Of a stretch of 64,000 bases of DNA, positions 11,801 to 26,800 are shown in pieces. Source of the stretch: Sipunculus nudus. Taxonomy: Eukaryota > Annelida > Sipuncula > Golfingiida > Sipunculidae. The position numbers and the translations under genes are program-made. The stretch is from contig CM049306.1 in the NCBI GenBank assembly GCA_026874595.1, positions 26,217,519 to 26,281,518 of the forward strand. Direction: 5' to 3'. Every line of letters starts with the position of its first letter. The stretch's first letter is position 1. Under the pieces are notes generated by a model that saw nothing but the letters and a program-made list of their open reading frames with translations, was not told where the DNA came from and made no database searches.

Positions 11801-14800
11801 AATATTTTATTCATGAATTTATCTTACACATAAGCTGGATATGAACACTATTTATTTATTTTGCCTGTACAGCTCTGCTTATAGACCCCGGAGCTCACAG
11901 TCTGTTAATACAATAAATCCACTAGCTTTGTTTGCCAAAGTATCCCACAGTCCTTTCATTGTTAAAAGTCTAATAATTCAGCTAAACATCAACTGAGTAA
12001 ACTTGAAAAAAGGCCACCTAAGAATAATTTTCGTGCAATGTTACAGAAGATGAAACAACAGTTTTACAGAAGAAAAATATTGAGGCCCTCAGTTTGATAT
12101 AGGCTCACTAATGGCTACAAGACCAACCAGTTTTCTATGACTCTACCACATATCAATGAACCCAATCTATTCTTATACCTTTGAGATGACCCTACCTTAG
12201 GATAATTCTTGAGAAAAATAAAACTATTCAGCTTGACAGTTTCATCTAAAAACCTTTTTAAGCTGGAAGAGGCAAAAATTACCTAGTTTTTGCCTGTAAA
12301 AATCAGACTGATGTAGGTGGGGCCACAAAAACCTGAATTTCAAATATGAGTCGTGACTAACAGTTGCAAAAAACCTGGTACTAGCTTCTGTCGTTTCTGA
12401 GATTATTATGTTTGTAAGCTTACTTGGCCAAATGACCAAGTTCAGATTCTTGTAACTCCCAAAAATTCATCAAACCCAAACCATTTGAACAAACTTGAGA
12501 CAGTTCATCCCATGGATCAATTCTGTGAAATACTGAACAAATTGGATGAATGATTTCAGAGAAGAAGATTTTCAGGTTTTTTCTCTGTAAAATGTATTAG
12601 TTAATGCAGGTGGCGCAACAAAAAGCTAAATCTGTTTATACACACATTTGATATGTGACTGATTTTTGCATAAAATTTGGGTATGCTATAAGCTGCTGCT
12701 GTTCCTGAGAAATTATGGGTTTATGTACTGATGAAGGATGACCCCCATTCAACACTGGTTAATGCAGGTGTCACCACCAATACCTCAATTCCAAATATGA
12801 CTCATGTGACCAACATTTGCATAAGATTTGGTAATGACAGGTCCAGCTGTTTCTGAGATTGTAATTTAAGTATGCTTTTTTGGCCAAATGACTAAGTTAA
12901 GCTTCCTGTAACTCAGCCAAAAATCACCGAACTGGAATCATTCGGACAAATTTGAGAGAGATTGATCCTGGGACCATTTCTGTATAATATTGGATAATTT
13001 GGCTATACAGTTTTGGAGAAGAAGATTTTTAAAGGTTATTTTAGCTTTTTCTACATAAAATCAAAGTCAATGCAGACAGCAATCATAAGTTCAATCCCAT
13101 AAAGTTTGACATGTGACTGATCCTTCTATAAAATTTGGCACTGCTAGCTCTAATGGTTTTTGAGATATCATATAGGTTAACGTAATGGCTCACAAGTTCC
13201 CTAAGAAATGTGGCTGACAACATTCAGGTGGATTTTATATTAAGGTATATTGATCTTAAGAGGTCAGGACTGATCTGGTGTAATCTTGTAGTGGGCTCAG
13301 GTGTATAACCATGAAAGAGAGGTGCTTTTAGAGAAATTAGGTCATGATCACCTAATTATAAGTGTGGATGATGAACATTAATTAGCAGAAGCTTACTAAA
13401 AGATTACGTCACCACTGGCCATGTTACATGGCATGCTTGGATGGAAAATTACTGTTGAATTAACACTTAATAACTTAATTGTTCAGCGTAATCCTGCCAA
13501 ATATTAAGTCACAATGACCTACTTTAAGTTTTCAATGAAGATCTTTCTAGGACCTATCTGGTTAAAAATTAGAAATTTCAACAAATTATTATAATTTGCC
13601 TTCTAGAAATAGGCAGTAGCTATTGAAGCTAGTTGGGTATAAAATAACAGAAGATTTTTTGCTTTAGAAACTAAGAACATGTAAATACTTTACTGTGGAA
13701 ATTTCTAGGGGGGCCTGAACTTGCACCCAATATGCCAGTGGTTGGATCTGCAACTTCCCAGCACCTTTGAGTGTAGCAGGTCCAGCTAAATGCTCAAACT
13801 GTGTGAAACAAGGACCATGTAACTGCTGGTATAATTTTACCCTTGCTAGTTTTATACAGGGATGGTAATTACAGAGAGAACTCCTGCTGGACCAGCCCTG
13901 GTCTGCTGTACTTACCTTGGCATCCCCACCCAGGCTGGGCTGGAGTATGTGGGTCAGCTTGGAGTTCCTGAATGGCACATGAAGCTGACCGTTCCTCAAT
14001 GCAGTGAATACCTGTATACCCAAAAAAGTGAAATATCTTAATTTTTTAAGAAAGACTGAACTTAAGGTCACTAGAGCCAGAAAAAATGATAATGGCAACA
14101 GAATTTAATTGCTCTCTTATATGTCTTACTTTGACTAGAGGATTCCAGGACCTATGATATACAATAACGGTCAGAGACCACATAAATAAAAGATCATTCT
14201 TATCACATGGTCTTCATTCTCACTAAACAGGCAGAGCCACCTACTGGCAACTGGACCAACTCTTTAAATGGCATGATTACAACTATAGACATGTCAAATA
14301 TTTTCAGTTTTTGTATTTAACATTAGTAGGTTAGATATATGTAATGTGAGTAATAAATAATTATTCAATAAACTTTAAATTAACTTTAAATAAACAGATT
14401 TCCTGGAACTTAATTGATTACTTGGTTGATATTTTATGTTGAGTTTTATATATGGCTTACCTGGCCGAGAGAGCTGAGAGATTTGTTAATTGCTGCTGCC
14501 TCGACCAGTCTTTGACCTTGAGCATCAGTTTTTGACACCCTTTCTGACCCTGCAAGGTCACACATTGTTAAGGTTCCCGTGGTTACAGCCCCTGATGTCC
14601 TGTTTCTGCCTTCCACAGTTATAAGCAGCAGTAGATGAGATCGTGAACTGAAAAAAAGTAGGGCAATTGGTCATGCACTGTTGAACATTTCCATCTGTTT
14701 TTACAATAAGACAATTACAGACCATAAATTCTACGTCTATGAATTTTCACTGAACCCAATGATTTATTGTGTATTTGCTTGTGTTAATAATCAAGTCTGT

Positions 14801-17800
14801 CTGCAATAAAAAGTTTTCTTAATACAATAAGTCCATGCACCTGTCATTCAAACCAGACATATTTATGGTGACGTGCAATTAAGTATTGTGATATAATTAA
14901 CTGAATTTATTTGTGGCATGGCTACAGTCAGTGAATGTCTTTTACATTTTACCTTACATACTGTAATTAGTGGTTCCTGAATTAATTATCTAAAGTCAGG
15001 AACACTGATACTGATTTCATCCTTTTCGATCAAAACAAAATTATGTTAATAGAGCAGTCTTGCAGGCTCTTGTTTGATCATTTGTAATGCTTTGTTTGAA
15101 TTTTATAAAACATTATCAATTTTAAATCAATCACAAGACAAATTGCAAAATATTAATTTGATAACAAAAGCCCTCAGAACTACACTGAAAGTCGTGCACT
15201 TGTTTCATATATGAGGGACTGTTAACTGACCTCTCTGAGTTCATTTTTGTTGAAGCCACATGTCTATTTTTGTCCCCTAAACTCATGATGTTTTTGACAT
15301 CGTCCAGACTCTCTATAAACATTTCTGTCATGCCAGGTAAATGGATCTTGTTACCCTGTGACCTGACCTCTAGCACTTTGGTGTCAGAGGTCAACAGGTC
15401 CTGAATGGTCTCATTATAGATCTCAACCATGGCAGCCTGAAAGAGCAAGATATGGGAGAAATAATGAAAGAGGCATTTAGCTGTGTTTTCTTTGTACTTC
15501 CACAGGATTAATACAATAATGAAATTGTTGGCTGTGTGACACCTATTTACACAAGTGTAGGTATTATATTAAAATTTAAACTATATTTAATTTACATGGA
15601 TTTTATATCTAGATATAATAACTAATGCTGGGCACTTTCTCGATGGCACAGATGGTGGATTCAGTTATCTCTAGAGGTAAGGGCAACCAGAATGAGGATT
15701 CAACAACTGACTTTGGAGGGGCCACCACAACCATTCACACAGCCAAGCCAGTATTATATTAACAGTTAATAGTACAGTATTTAATACTTTTACATACACT
15801 GAAAATTTACATTCTGTTTATGAGAAGAGAAATTTGTCAGATCACCCTATCAGATCTATAATGTATACCACTACATAATTGAGGCTGCCTTGACCCTACG
15901 CCAAAGAATGCTATTTTGATTTGTGAAGCAAATTAAATTCTGGGTTTCAGAAACATTTTATTCAATTTTAGAAATTATTTTTATTCAATATCACAGCTCT
16001 TGCTAACTGATGACTGAATAACCCTTCATCTTCAATAACGTGTGATTTAAATATTACCTGTGTTTCATGAATTACAATGCTAGCTTACCTTCAGACTGTA
16101 GTTAATGTTTTCTCTCTCCTGACACACTGCTAAAAGCTCCATAATGGCCCTGTTAACAGCAGTATATAAAACACTAAATGTCTGTGTTATGACAGTGGGT
16201 CTAAGTCTGAATTAATGTTTATCACAAACTGTTTGTCATGTACAATAACCTGTCAACCTCTACGTCTGAGTAGCTGCATAAGGCTGGAGAAGTACAATGC
16301 CTCGGACTTCAGGACTTCCACTCCTTGCTGGTAGATGGCGCTTTGGCATGATGAGCAATATGTTAGGCGGTGCATAAGAATATGAAATAATCTGTCAAAT
16401 ATTTTTATATGACATGATTACTCAGATAAAACTGGTCCAAGATTGAAGCCATTTATGTACATCTCATTGGAAATACACATGCATGTTACCAAATAAATAA
16501 TGTACTCTAATAATTCTGAACATTTACTTTGTCATTCTGGTTTAATATAAAGTAACATTCATAATAAAACTTTGAAATAAACATATCATAAAGATGGGTT
16601 ACCTGATGTTAACACCTGGGTCCTTGGGCGGCCCCATCATGGTGTAGGTCTTACCAGAGCCTGTCTGTCCGTAGGCCAGGATACACACGTTATATCCATC
16701 TACACAGGATGTGATGATTGGCTTCACTTCCTCAAACACCTACATGACATAAATGGGATGTACCTGCAGAGTTTATATAATACAAAGCATACAGAGGTAA
16801 ATGAATATTAAGGAATTAGGGTGTACACAAAGGACTCATAAAAAAAAGTTTAAATGGAATATATGTGAAGTTTATAATAAAGATTTTCAATTCTCTATTT
16901 AAGTAAGACAATATGTGTTGGTAGATTAAGAATATAATGCCTTTGAGTAGACAAACTTTTTTATTCAACACTGCTATATCACCTACAAAGGTGAAACATT
17001 ATGTTACAATAAATATTCAATGTTCACACCTCTTCCTGTGTGGTCTGTGGAACAAACACTCTGTCAAACTTGTATCCTTTTTTTGCGCCAGGGGGCAGCA
17101 CCTCTCGGTCATTTGGGAATTGTAAGGCACATGGTACACGATCGTCATAACGACACCTGCAGAATACCCTGATGTTTCCTCTAAGCTCTTGTAGCTGTAG
17201 AAATAATAACAAAACTCATAAGTTATAAAGAATTCCTTTGTGTTGGTTTGGGAAACTAAAACCATAAATACCTTACAGTGGTATGAATAACAAGTATTTT
17301 AAAGGATCAACTGGATAGGCCAATACAGTAGTGTCAGCACATGTATCTGAAATCGTTATATGAAATTGGGAAATGCAACTGAAATGAGATCATCTTGAGT
17401 GTAATAACATATTAAAGCTCATATTTTAAGTAATTTGGTCTGTATTGTTTACTTTTCATTCGGATCAGCTAAACTTAAGTTCTCATAGTGAAATGTTTCT
17501 TGAAAATAGAGAATATAGGCTGATATGAGATGAGATAATCTCGAAATGGTACTTTTTATGTCTATGTAAATTCGGCTGAGCACACAATTCTGTGATTTTA
17601 GAGGTATGTTTTGTAAGATGCAACACTTCAAATTTAATATTTTTCGTAGTTATAACTGATGGATTGTAAAATTCACGAGTTTTTCAATTATAAGTGATAC
17701 AATTACAAGTTAAGGAATCCAATGTTTCAAATATAGGAGATACATGCTCAGAAACCCAACTAAAAGGAAAATTAATTATATAAAATAGAGTAATGTATTG

Positions 17801-20800
17801 CTCACAGAACTATTGTAAAATATCAGCTATGATTATATATAAAAAGGTTTTGTGATTTTTATTAAGGAAATCCTGTTTGGAATGTATCAGATTTTAAATC
17901 CATATTTTTTGTCGTGCAATGATTGTATAACCAATGTTTAAGGTTTTTGAGTTATATTTTAAAGTTTTTCCGCTTTGATATGGAGGAATTTTTTTTTTCC
18001 TCTCTGAAGACGAAATGTGCGTTAATTGATAAAATATAAATATCTTATATTTTGGATAAAAGCGATGGCACTGAGACTACTATTCAATACACTATAGATG
18101 GTACGCTAATTTAGATTTTGAAAGTTATCTACATATTGCAATTGTCAGATAGAGAAAGGTGAAAAATTATTCTAATAGTGTCTAAGAGAAAAGCAGTAAA
18201 ACAGGCAAAACAGAAATTCATACGGCACTTATTTCATGTTGTATATGTGTGATAGAAACGCTTCTATTAGCCTCTATCTTTGTTCACTAATGTACACTTT
18301 GATAATCATGCAGTGTTAAATAACGTTACATTAAAAAGAAGTAGGGATGCATCGTCTTAAGCAGTTGGCAGAAATAGGTATGATATTTGTTGACATTTTT
18401 ATGTTCTTCTTATGGTTTTGTATGTTATTGTTTATGTTTTTGTATAGTATACTCACATCAGGATTACAAAATAATTTAAGCATAACATGTATATACATGT
18501 TTCTCATGATATCTACACTTAGAAAAAAATTAGAAATAACCCCATTAACTTTAATTCACAGAGATAATTTCGCTTAATGTTAGAGGACTAAGAGATGAAA
18601 TAAAAAGGAGGGAAACTTTCCACTGGTTACATAAAAAAAATGCTAAAATAATATTATTACAGGAAACACATTGTACACTCACAGATGAGAACAAATGGAT
18701 GGCTGAATGGGGTGGTACTATTATATTTTCACATGGGGCTAGTAATGCCAAAGGTGTATGTGTCATGCTGAAAAATAATATTAACTATGAAATACACAGC
18801 AGCATATGTAGTGATTCTGGTCAGTTCATTGTATTAGATATCACTGTTGAAGGAATAAGATGTACCATTGTAAACATCTATGGTCCAAATCGTGATGATC
18901 CAAGTTTCTTTTATAATATTATGGAAATTATCGAAACTCTACCAAACGATAATAGAATATAAGGGGGTGATTTTAATCTAGTACTTAATATAGAGAAAGA
19001 CAAAAAGGGGGGTAACCCACAGACTCATTCTAAATCCAACGAATTAATAAACACATGGTTAAAAAACTTAGATCTGATAGATATCTGGCGAGATTTTCAC
19101 CCTCAGGAAGTGCAGTACACCTGGAAAAGATTAAAACCTAAACCGTTGTTATGCAGACTGGATTTCTTCTTAATTTCAAAAGGCCTCAAAGGAATTGTAC
19201 AAAAAACAGAGATTGTACCCGGTTTTAAAACCGACCACTCTACAGTCATGATTTTACTAGATCTGAATCTTCATAAAAGGGGACCAGGTTTCTGGAAATT
19301 CAATGCCCAACATTTATACAATAAAGATTATATTAAATTAATAAAAGAAACTATTAGAGAGACAAAAGAATATAATGAAAACACAGACCCAGCATTACTG
19401 TGGGATGTTATAAAATGCAAGATAAGAGGGGCAACAATAGTGCACTCGTTTACAATAAATAAAAAGAGAAGGACATTACTACAGGAACTTGAAAATGAAT
19501 TAAATTACTTAGAAGAACAATATTCACGCAACCCAGATGAAAAAATAATTGAAGAGATTAAAGAAAAAAAATCAGAGATAGAGAATATTGTACAAGAAAA
19601 AACAAAGAGTGCAATGTTTCGATGCAAAGCAAAATGGCATATGGATGGCGAAAAACCATCCAAAAACTTTCTAAAACTTGAAAAAAGACTGTATAACAAT
19701 AAAACTATAACTAAATTAAAATCTGAGGATAAATATATGACTGAACCGAAAGATATCTTACAGGAAGCACAACATTTTTATGAAAAAATATATACTTCAG
19801 CTAACTTGACACCTGATGAAAGTCAGTATGGTGAGTTTTTTAATAAACCATCAAAAATATAATCAGAAGAAGATATAAATTTTTGCGATAACGTTTTAAG
19901 TGAAAAAGAACTTAATGAATGTTTGAAATCTTTTAAAAATGGTAAAACACCAGGTACTGACGGTCTAACAGTAGAATTTTATAAATTTTTTTGGGAAGAC
20001 ATTAAAGAAGATTTAATAGCAGCTTATAAACACTCCTTTGAAACTGGAAAATTAAATATCTCCCAGCGACAAGGTATAATTACATTAATTCCTAGAAAAA
20101 GTCCAAAGATCCCTTAGTACTAAAGAATTGGAGGCCAATATCACTTCTTAATGTTGACTATAAATTAATAACTAAATGTATGGCTAACAGACTGAAAAAA
20201 ATACTTCAAATATTAATTCATCCTGACCAAACTGGATTTTTACAAAACAGATATATAGGTGAAAATCATAGTAGAATTTATAGTTTATTTAGCTACTGTG
20301 GTAAAAATAAAATCAAAGCCAATTTAATGCAAATCGATTTTGAAAAGGCTTTCGATTTTTTAGAATGGCCTTTTATCAAAAAAGTATTGAAATTCTATAA
20401 TTTTGGAGACACTTTTTGCAAGTGGATTGAAATTTTTTATAAGGATATTTCATCATGTGTCATAAATAATGGATGGATATCTAGTTTTTTTAAATTAGGT
20501 AGAGGAGTGCGACAAGGCTGTCCATTATCACCTTATCTATATATCATTTCAGCAGAACTTTTGGCTAACAGGATCAGAGACAATATCAATATTAAAGGAA
20601 TTGAAATAAATAATGAAAAACATGTGATCTCCCAATACGCAGATGACACAACTTTGTTTTTAAGGGGAGGCCACATGGTAATGAAAGAAGTGATTGAAGA
20701 TTTTAAAAAAATTCAGAAATTAAGTGGATTAAAAATTAATATTGAAAAAACAGTAGTTATGCCAATGGGAAATCATATATATGGTAAAGACCAAATAATT

Positions 20801-23800
20801 AAAATGGGTCTACAATGGAGCACAGGACCAGTTACAATTCTTGGTATTCAAATCAACAATAAATTAGAAAATCTATGTGACCTGAATTTCAGACCTACAT
20901 TAGAAAAAATTAAGAATTTAATTGATATATGGGCAAAAAGACAGTTAACACCTTTGGGGAAAATAACAGTGATTAAATCAGAATTAATCTCTCAGCTACA
21001 ATATCAATTATCAGTTCTACCAAATCCACCTGCTTCATTCCTGGAAGAAATAGAAGTTACCCTCTTTAATTTTATATGGAACAGTAAAATTGATAAAATC
21101 AAACGAAATATTTTAATAGCACCAAAGGATGAAGGTGGTCTAGAAATGATAGATATCTGGTCTAAACTACAAGCTACAAAACTGGCATGGATTAATAGAT
21201 GTCTCGCTTCCAGTTTGGAACAAGGATGGAGACAATTGGTTAATTGTAGCTTGAATAATTTGACTGAGTATCTTTTCACATGTAACTTAAAAATTGAAGA
21301 TGTAAACCAAACATCAGTGCTGAAAGGGGTCAATCTTTTTTGGAAAGAAATTATTCAAGAATGGTGTAAATATAATTTTAATTATCCTGAAACCGTTAAT
21401 GAATTCTTGAACCAATCCTTGTGGTTTAACTCTAATCTTAAAATAAACGGTAAAATTGTATTTTATAGAAAATGGTATGATGCTGGTATAAAATATGTTC
21501 ACCATTTAACTAAAAAAGTGAATAATTCTTATAAATTTTATACTCTGCAAGAAATGCGACAGAACTATGGGCATCAAATCAATACAATGACATACAATAG
21601 CATATTACATGCAGTCCCAATTAGATGGAAAAGAGAAATTAAAGGAAACAGTAATGAAGCCATAGTATATATGTATAAGATTGATAAACTATTATTAGTG
21701 GTGAAACCAGTAAAATTTATATACGCTGAACTTGTTAAACAGAAGTTTGTACACCCAGAAAATACTTTTCTAAAATGGCAACAAAATGTACCAGAATGTG
21801 ATAAAAAAAGTGTATTAGAGGCATTTAAAAATCTTTATTCAACCACTATATCTGTAAAATTAAGGTACTTCCAGTTTAAAATTCTACATAGAATCTTAAC
21901 GTTAAACAAATCTTTGGTAAAGATGGGTTTAAAAGAATATGACATATGTACCTTCTGTAAGCAAGAAAAAGAAACACTGATACATTTATTCTGTGAATGC
22001 TCTTAAGTTAAAAAGCTATGGTCGGAAATATTTATATGGTTAGACACCTTAAACTTGCCCATGATATATGCTAGAGATATAATACTGTTCAATGTAAGTT
22101 CTGATAAATTGTTAGACAAAATTATCCTGTTGATAAAATATTATATTTATGTAGCAAGATGTAAAGAATACCCTTTGTCTCTAAATGATGCTGTTAAACA
22201 TATAAAATTATACTATACTATTGAGAGACAAGTAGCAATTCATAAAGGGAAACTTGTTCAACACAATTCATTATGGAACAGATTGAATAGCTTTCTGAGT
22301 GTAGATGATTGATTATAAATGTTACTCTACTCTGCATGATAAAAATATCATATATTGAACTCTTGTTGTAAGAATATACTATTATGTATTTTGTCCGTGT
22401 GCAGTGCCATTTGTTGTTCTTTTGTACTGTATCATTACATGTTTTTGTGTATCATTATATGTTTTTGTGTATCTGTATTGTTTTGAAAAAAAAAAAAAAA
22501 AAGTTATGGTATCATTCAAGTTTTTCACCTTCCATAAAAGGAAACAATCTATAAATAAAGAAATATTCAACTTTAACAACATGAAAATTATTTTAAAATA
22601 ATCTTGTGGACAAAGTCCAAGAAAAAAACTGTAATCAGTAAACGAACTATGTGTGTAAATAAAATGAGATTAACTAAACACTGACTATACTCTTCATTGT
22701 CACATGGTCATGCTTAGTTTTCATTCAGTGTCCCATATAAAATCTATGTTCTCACCAAGATCAATAGTTGGATGTAGTTGCTACCCTGACAGTATTGTTT
22801 GACAACACATTACCACTGTTTTGAAACATGGCCTGAAGATTTCATTGTAATGAGACACCTTGTTGTAGAGGAGTTTTCGCTGCAGAGCCTCTCTTCGGTA
22901 CATCTCTCGTACATCTTCCAGCTCCTTTGCTTGTCCTGAGTCCACTGCCACTACCTGTTTCACTGCTCCATCAAGCTGTCAGCAAGAAGGTAGTGGATGA
23001 TGATTCAGTGATTACAGATCTTCTTAAAAGTTAACTAAAGAGAATGCTCGTTAACAGTAAGACAGAAACAAAACTTGCCTGTTCAAAAGAACTATTACAT
23101 TTTAAGTTTACTTCACTTATTTAGTCAACAAATGTGATCAACTATGTTTATTCCCCTGATATTAACAAAATTTTTCAATACAAACCATACAGCCACATAT
23201 ATATAAAATATATCTTCTGTGGATGAACAGATCTTAAATCCAATGGACAAACTTGCACCAAGAACTGTTTAAAAAGAAAATCCACCTGGCAAACTTTATG
23301 CTGGTCACACCTATTGAGTATCATGGAAAATAATATTTTTACTGCTTTTAATTATGATTTATTGGCTTTTTTTCATTACATTATTCTCTGAAATCATAAA
23401 AAAATTACCTATTAATGCCAATTAGCTTTCTATCCACAAATATTTGGTGAAATTTTATGTTATATTTTGAAAAATCTTTTCATAAAAATGTTCAACACAA
23501 ATTAAAATGGATCAATAAAAATAATTTATGTCTGACTTGTCTGGCGGTGCCACGGAAGTCTTCAAACATCTGAGTGACTTCTTTCCTCATTTTCATGTAT
23601 TCTTTACGGACAGCTTTCATACAGACATGGGCTATACGCACTGACTCAGGGTCAACCGTCTCCTTCTCTACCACCTGTGTTACCACCTGTCAGTCACACA
23701 AACAATCATGTCTTTATAAGTACATAGTACAAAAGTTGTGTACAAATATGCTTGTACACTGATTTTTATGAATACATGCAACTCACACAAATATGGGTCG

Positions 23801-26800
23801 GGCTAATACAGTTTTTTTACTTCATCTTTTTTATAAGCAACTATTTTAACTGAATTATGCAAATTGTTTCTTGTTATTAAAGAATGGAAACACTTGGTGA
23901 GTATCAATTTTCAAAGTAGTTTATAACAGTTTCCTAAACCTGACAGATTTTAATGCCTTTATAATAAAGAGTTATAGTAATGAATAAATATTGAAATATA
24001 AAAGGTTCCTAAAAGCAGGGGAAAATAAACTCTGGCATCTTCACAAATTTATAAAAAAATATGTGCTGCTTAAACTGTGTTACATGTGTAATATGATCAT
24101 CAGTTGATTCAGTAATTTTAATGCAAAACTGAATATTTTTGCTATAACAGGCACTCTTACATCACTTAGTAATGTATCATATTATGTGTGATACTGATGA
24201 CCATTTTGTGCTGCTATAAATCACTGAAACTTTTTAAAATAAACTACCGTTTCTCATGCTTTCTAATTAACTCATTGTGAGTGCAGATGAGGCATGGATA
24301 CCTGCATGGACATGCCGTGAACCCAAAATTTTGAATTATTAAACAAATATAAAAACTAAAATGTGGCCACATACATATTTACAACTACATGTACATGCCC
24401 ATTTTGAATACAACCATGTTTTATATATAGTAATTATGTCTGAAATTATAATAACGAAACCTACCCCTGGAACCATCTGAAATAATGACCAAAGCGTGAC
24501 ATAATAGATAACTCTTTGAACTGTCAATAACATGAATTACTTCATTTTGTTAGCACCATCGTGTTAACAGTGCTGAGTTAACTTTCCAATTTGTACTGTG
24601 GGGCTAATGGAGAAAGCGGTACATGATAACAAAGTTCTGAATCCTGAATTCATTCAGTTGCTACTTGAGGCCTTTATTGTTACAAAATAATGGCCTTTGC
24701 TTTCATCCATGTCAGCTGATTAAACTCATTTAGATACAACATTAACAAATTTAGCTCATAAGAAAATTAAACCTGATACTGCATTATGAACCTAAATACC
24801 TTGGTTCTGAACTTAGGTCTATATTCACAACAGTATCAAATAGCTCCTCTCATATGCATGCCTGGCTGATCTGATGTAGCAGAAAGGTATTTTGTTTCCT
24901 GTGAAACTAAAATTGTGTCAATACTTTTTGGAAATGGTATGATTCTGGTTTATGAATAAATGAATGTTGGTCTGGGTTGCATCCCACTTCTTACACCATT
25001 AACTATGCAGTATACTGTTATAACTGCCATGGTTAGCATGTCAATAATCTATATCAGCATCAGAGGACCCTTGGCACAAAACCAAGTGCAGGAGGCTGCT
25101 TAGCTCATGACTTGATAAGTACAACAAATCACAGGAATAGAGTTAAAGGATAGAGAAGGGTTAAAAGTAGAATCATCAACATTGAACTGTACCTATGTAA
25201 GGCCTACTACCCCTTAGATATATTTGGACTGACCCATTAACAGGCCACCCCTATTCACTCAATGTAGGCTGGCCTACATCCAGGAATTTCCAGGCCACCC
25301 CACTCTTCTGCTAATCCTTGAATGATTCAGACATGGGCCACTGGCCCCACGTCTGGTTGGCACTTGGTTAATTTATTTTAACGTGTTATGGGGCTAAATG
25401 ATAATCGACATAAGGAAGAGTTCAGTAGCCTGCAACAACAATTCTAGCTCCCTATTTATCATGCATTACTATTAGACTGGCAGTACATCTTAAGGACAGA
25501 TCTTTCTGCCATTCTGGTAATTTAAACCTTAAATTCTGTGTTGTTTTCTACTATCTGTGGGAAAAATCCTACACCTATACATAAAGATGAAACAGTAAGA
25601 ACCATTACAGCTGTAACAAATATATGAATATATGGTGTGAATCAGTGAACATTTGCTTTTAAACATCACTTAGTGCTTGTTCATACCAAGACAATTCAGA
25701 CAAGCCCTCAGTCTGCACACACCTCTGTCCATATCCTGGGTAAGCATCTTGATTAACCAATCTTAACCAATCCGCAACAAAACTTGCCTTCCGCCCTTGG
25801 CTTTTGGCTCATACTTCCGTTAAATTTAAAGGGACATAATCAGGGGCAATATTCTGCCTATTTTTTCACACTTTCAGTTCAGTTTTGCTTTATACAAAAG
25901 TTTCCCAGCAAAACCATACCTTCTCACAGTCTCAGTTCCTCGCATATGGCTGTTTAACACCTTGTTATGGCTCTGCATGTTTGTAAACACAGTCTACATG
26001 TGTTTGTTTACCATAGTAAGGCCACGTAACCGAAGGTGGAATTATGAGCAGCAACACATGAATTTTTAGCCAGCGTGAACATGTAATACATTTTTGGGGC
26101 CAAGCCAGTCAGATCATCTCATGATTAGCAGGTGTTGTGGCTCAGCAATGCACAGTAGTCCCACATGCTGTGTTTATGTTGACCCCTTTGATCATGCCAG
26201 GTCCACTGTTTTTTACACTCATTTACATTAGTAAGCAAATGGTTTCACGGCAATGTTTTGGCAGGAACAAATTTATTTTAAAGGGAAGAAGCTATTTTTC
26301 GTGTTATTTCAACATGCTTATAGGTGATTTGGTCCCTTTAACTGAAAGTCATTGCAAACTCTTAGAGATATTTTTTGGACAAACAGGAATTGGACACTTA
26401 AACTTGATATGCAAGCTTTATGGTAAGAAGCAATAACTCTGTAAGAACTATACTTTATATAATGTAGTATGATTCTGACCTGCGGTGTCTTTGGTCTGGA
26501 CGTCTTTGGCCTCTCTCTCTGCAGGGACTCAACACGAGCAGCATTGGCATAAGCCTCTGCCTCGACCTGGGAAAGCTGTTCCTGCAGATCTTTAACCTGA
26601 AGAGGATACAGTAACATCATGTCTACACAAACACAGCCAGTAGTCAAAGCATATCACATACAGCATGTCTACACAAACACAGCCAGTAGTCAAAGCATAT
26701 CACCCACAGCGTGTCTACACAAACATAGCCCGTAGTCAAAGTATATCATGCACAGCATGTCTACACAAACACAGCCAGTAGTCAAACTATATCACATACA

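Noticed and set aside
15640-15760. Possible second SINE in kinesin intron 15
   Set aside because: Somewhat GC-richer block, but no clear Pol III boxes, A-rich tail or similarity to 9686-9885.
18347-18577. Hydrophobic 76-codon open frame upstream of the LINE
   Set aside because: Composition reflects T-rich DNA; it overlaps the start of the LINE in another frame and has no family resemblance.
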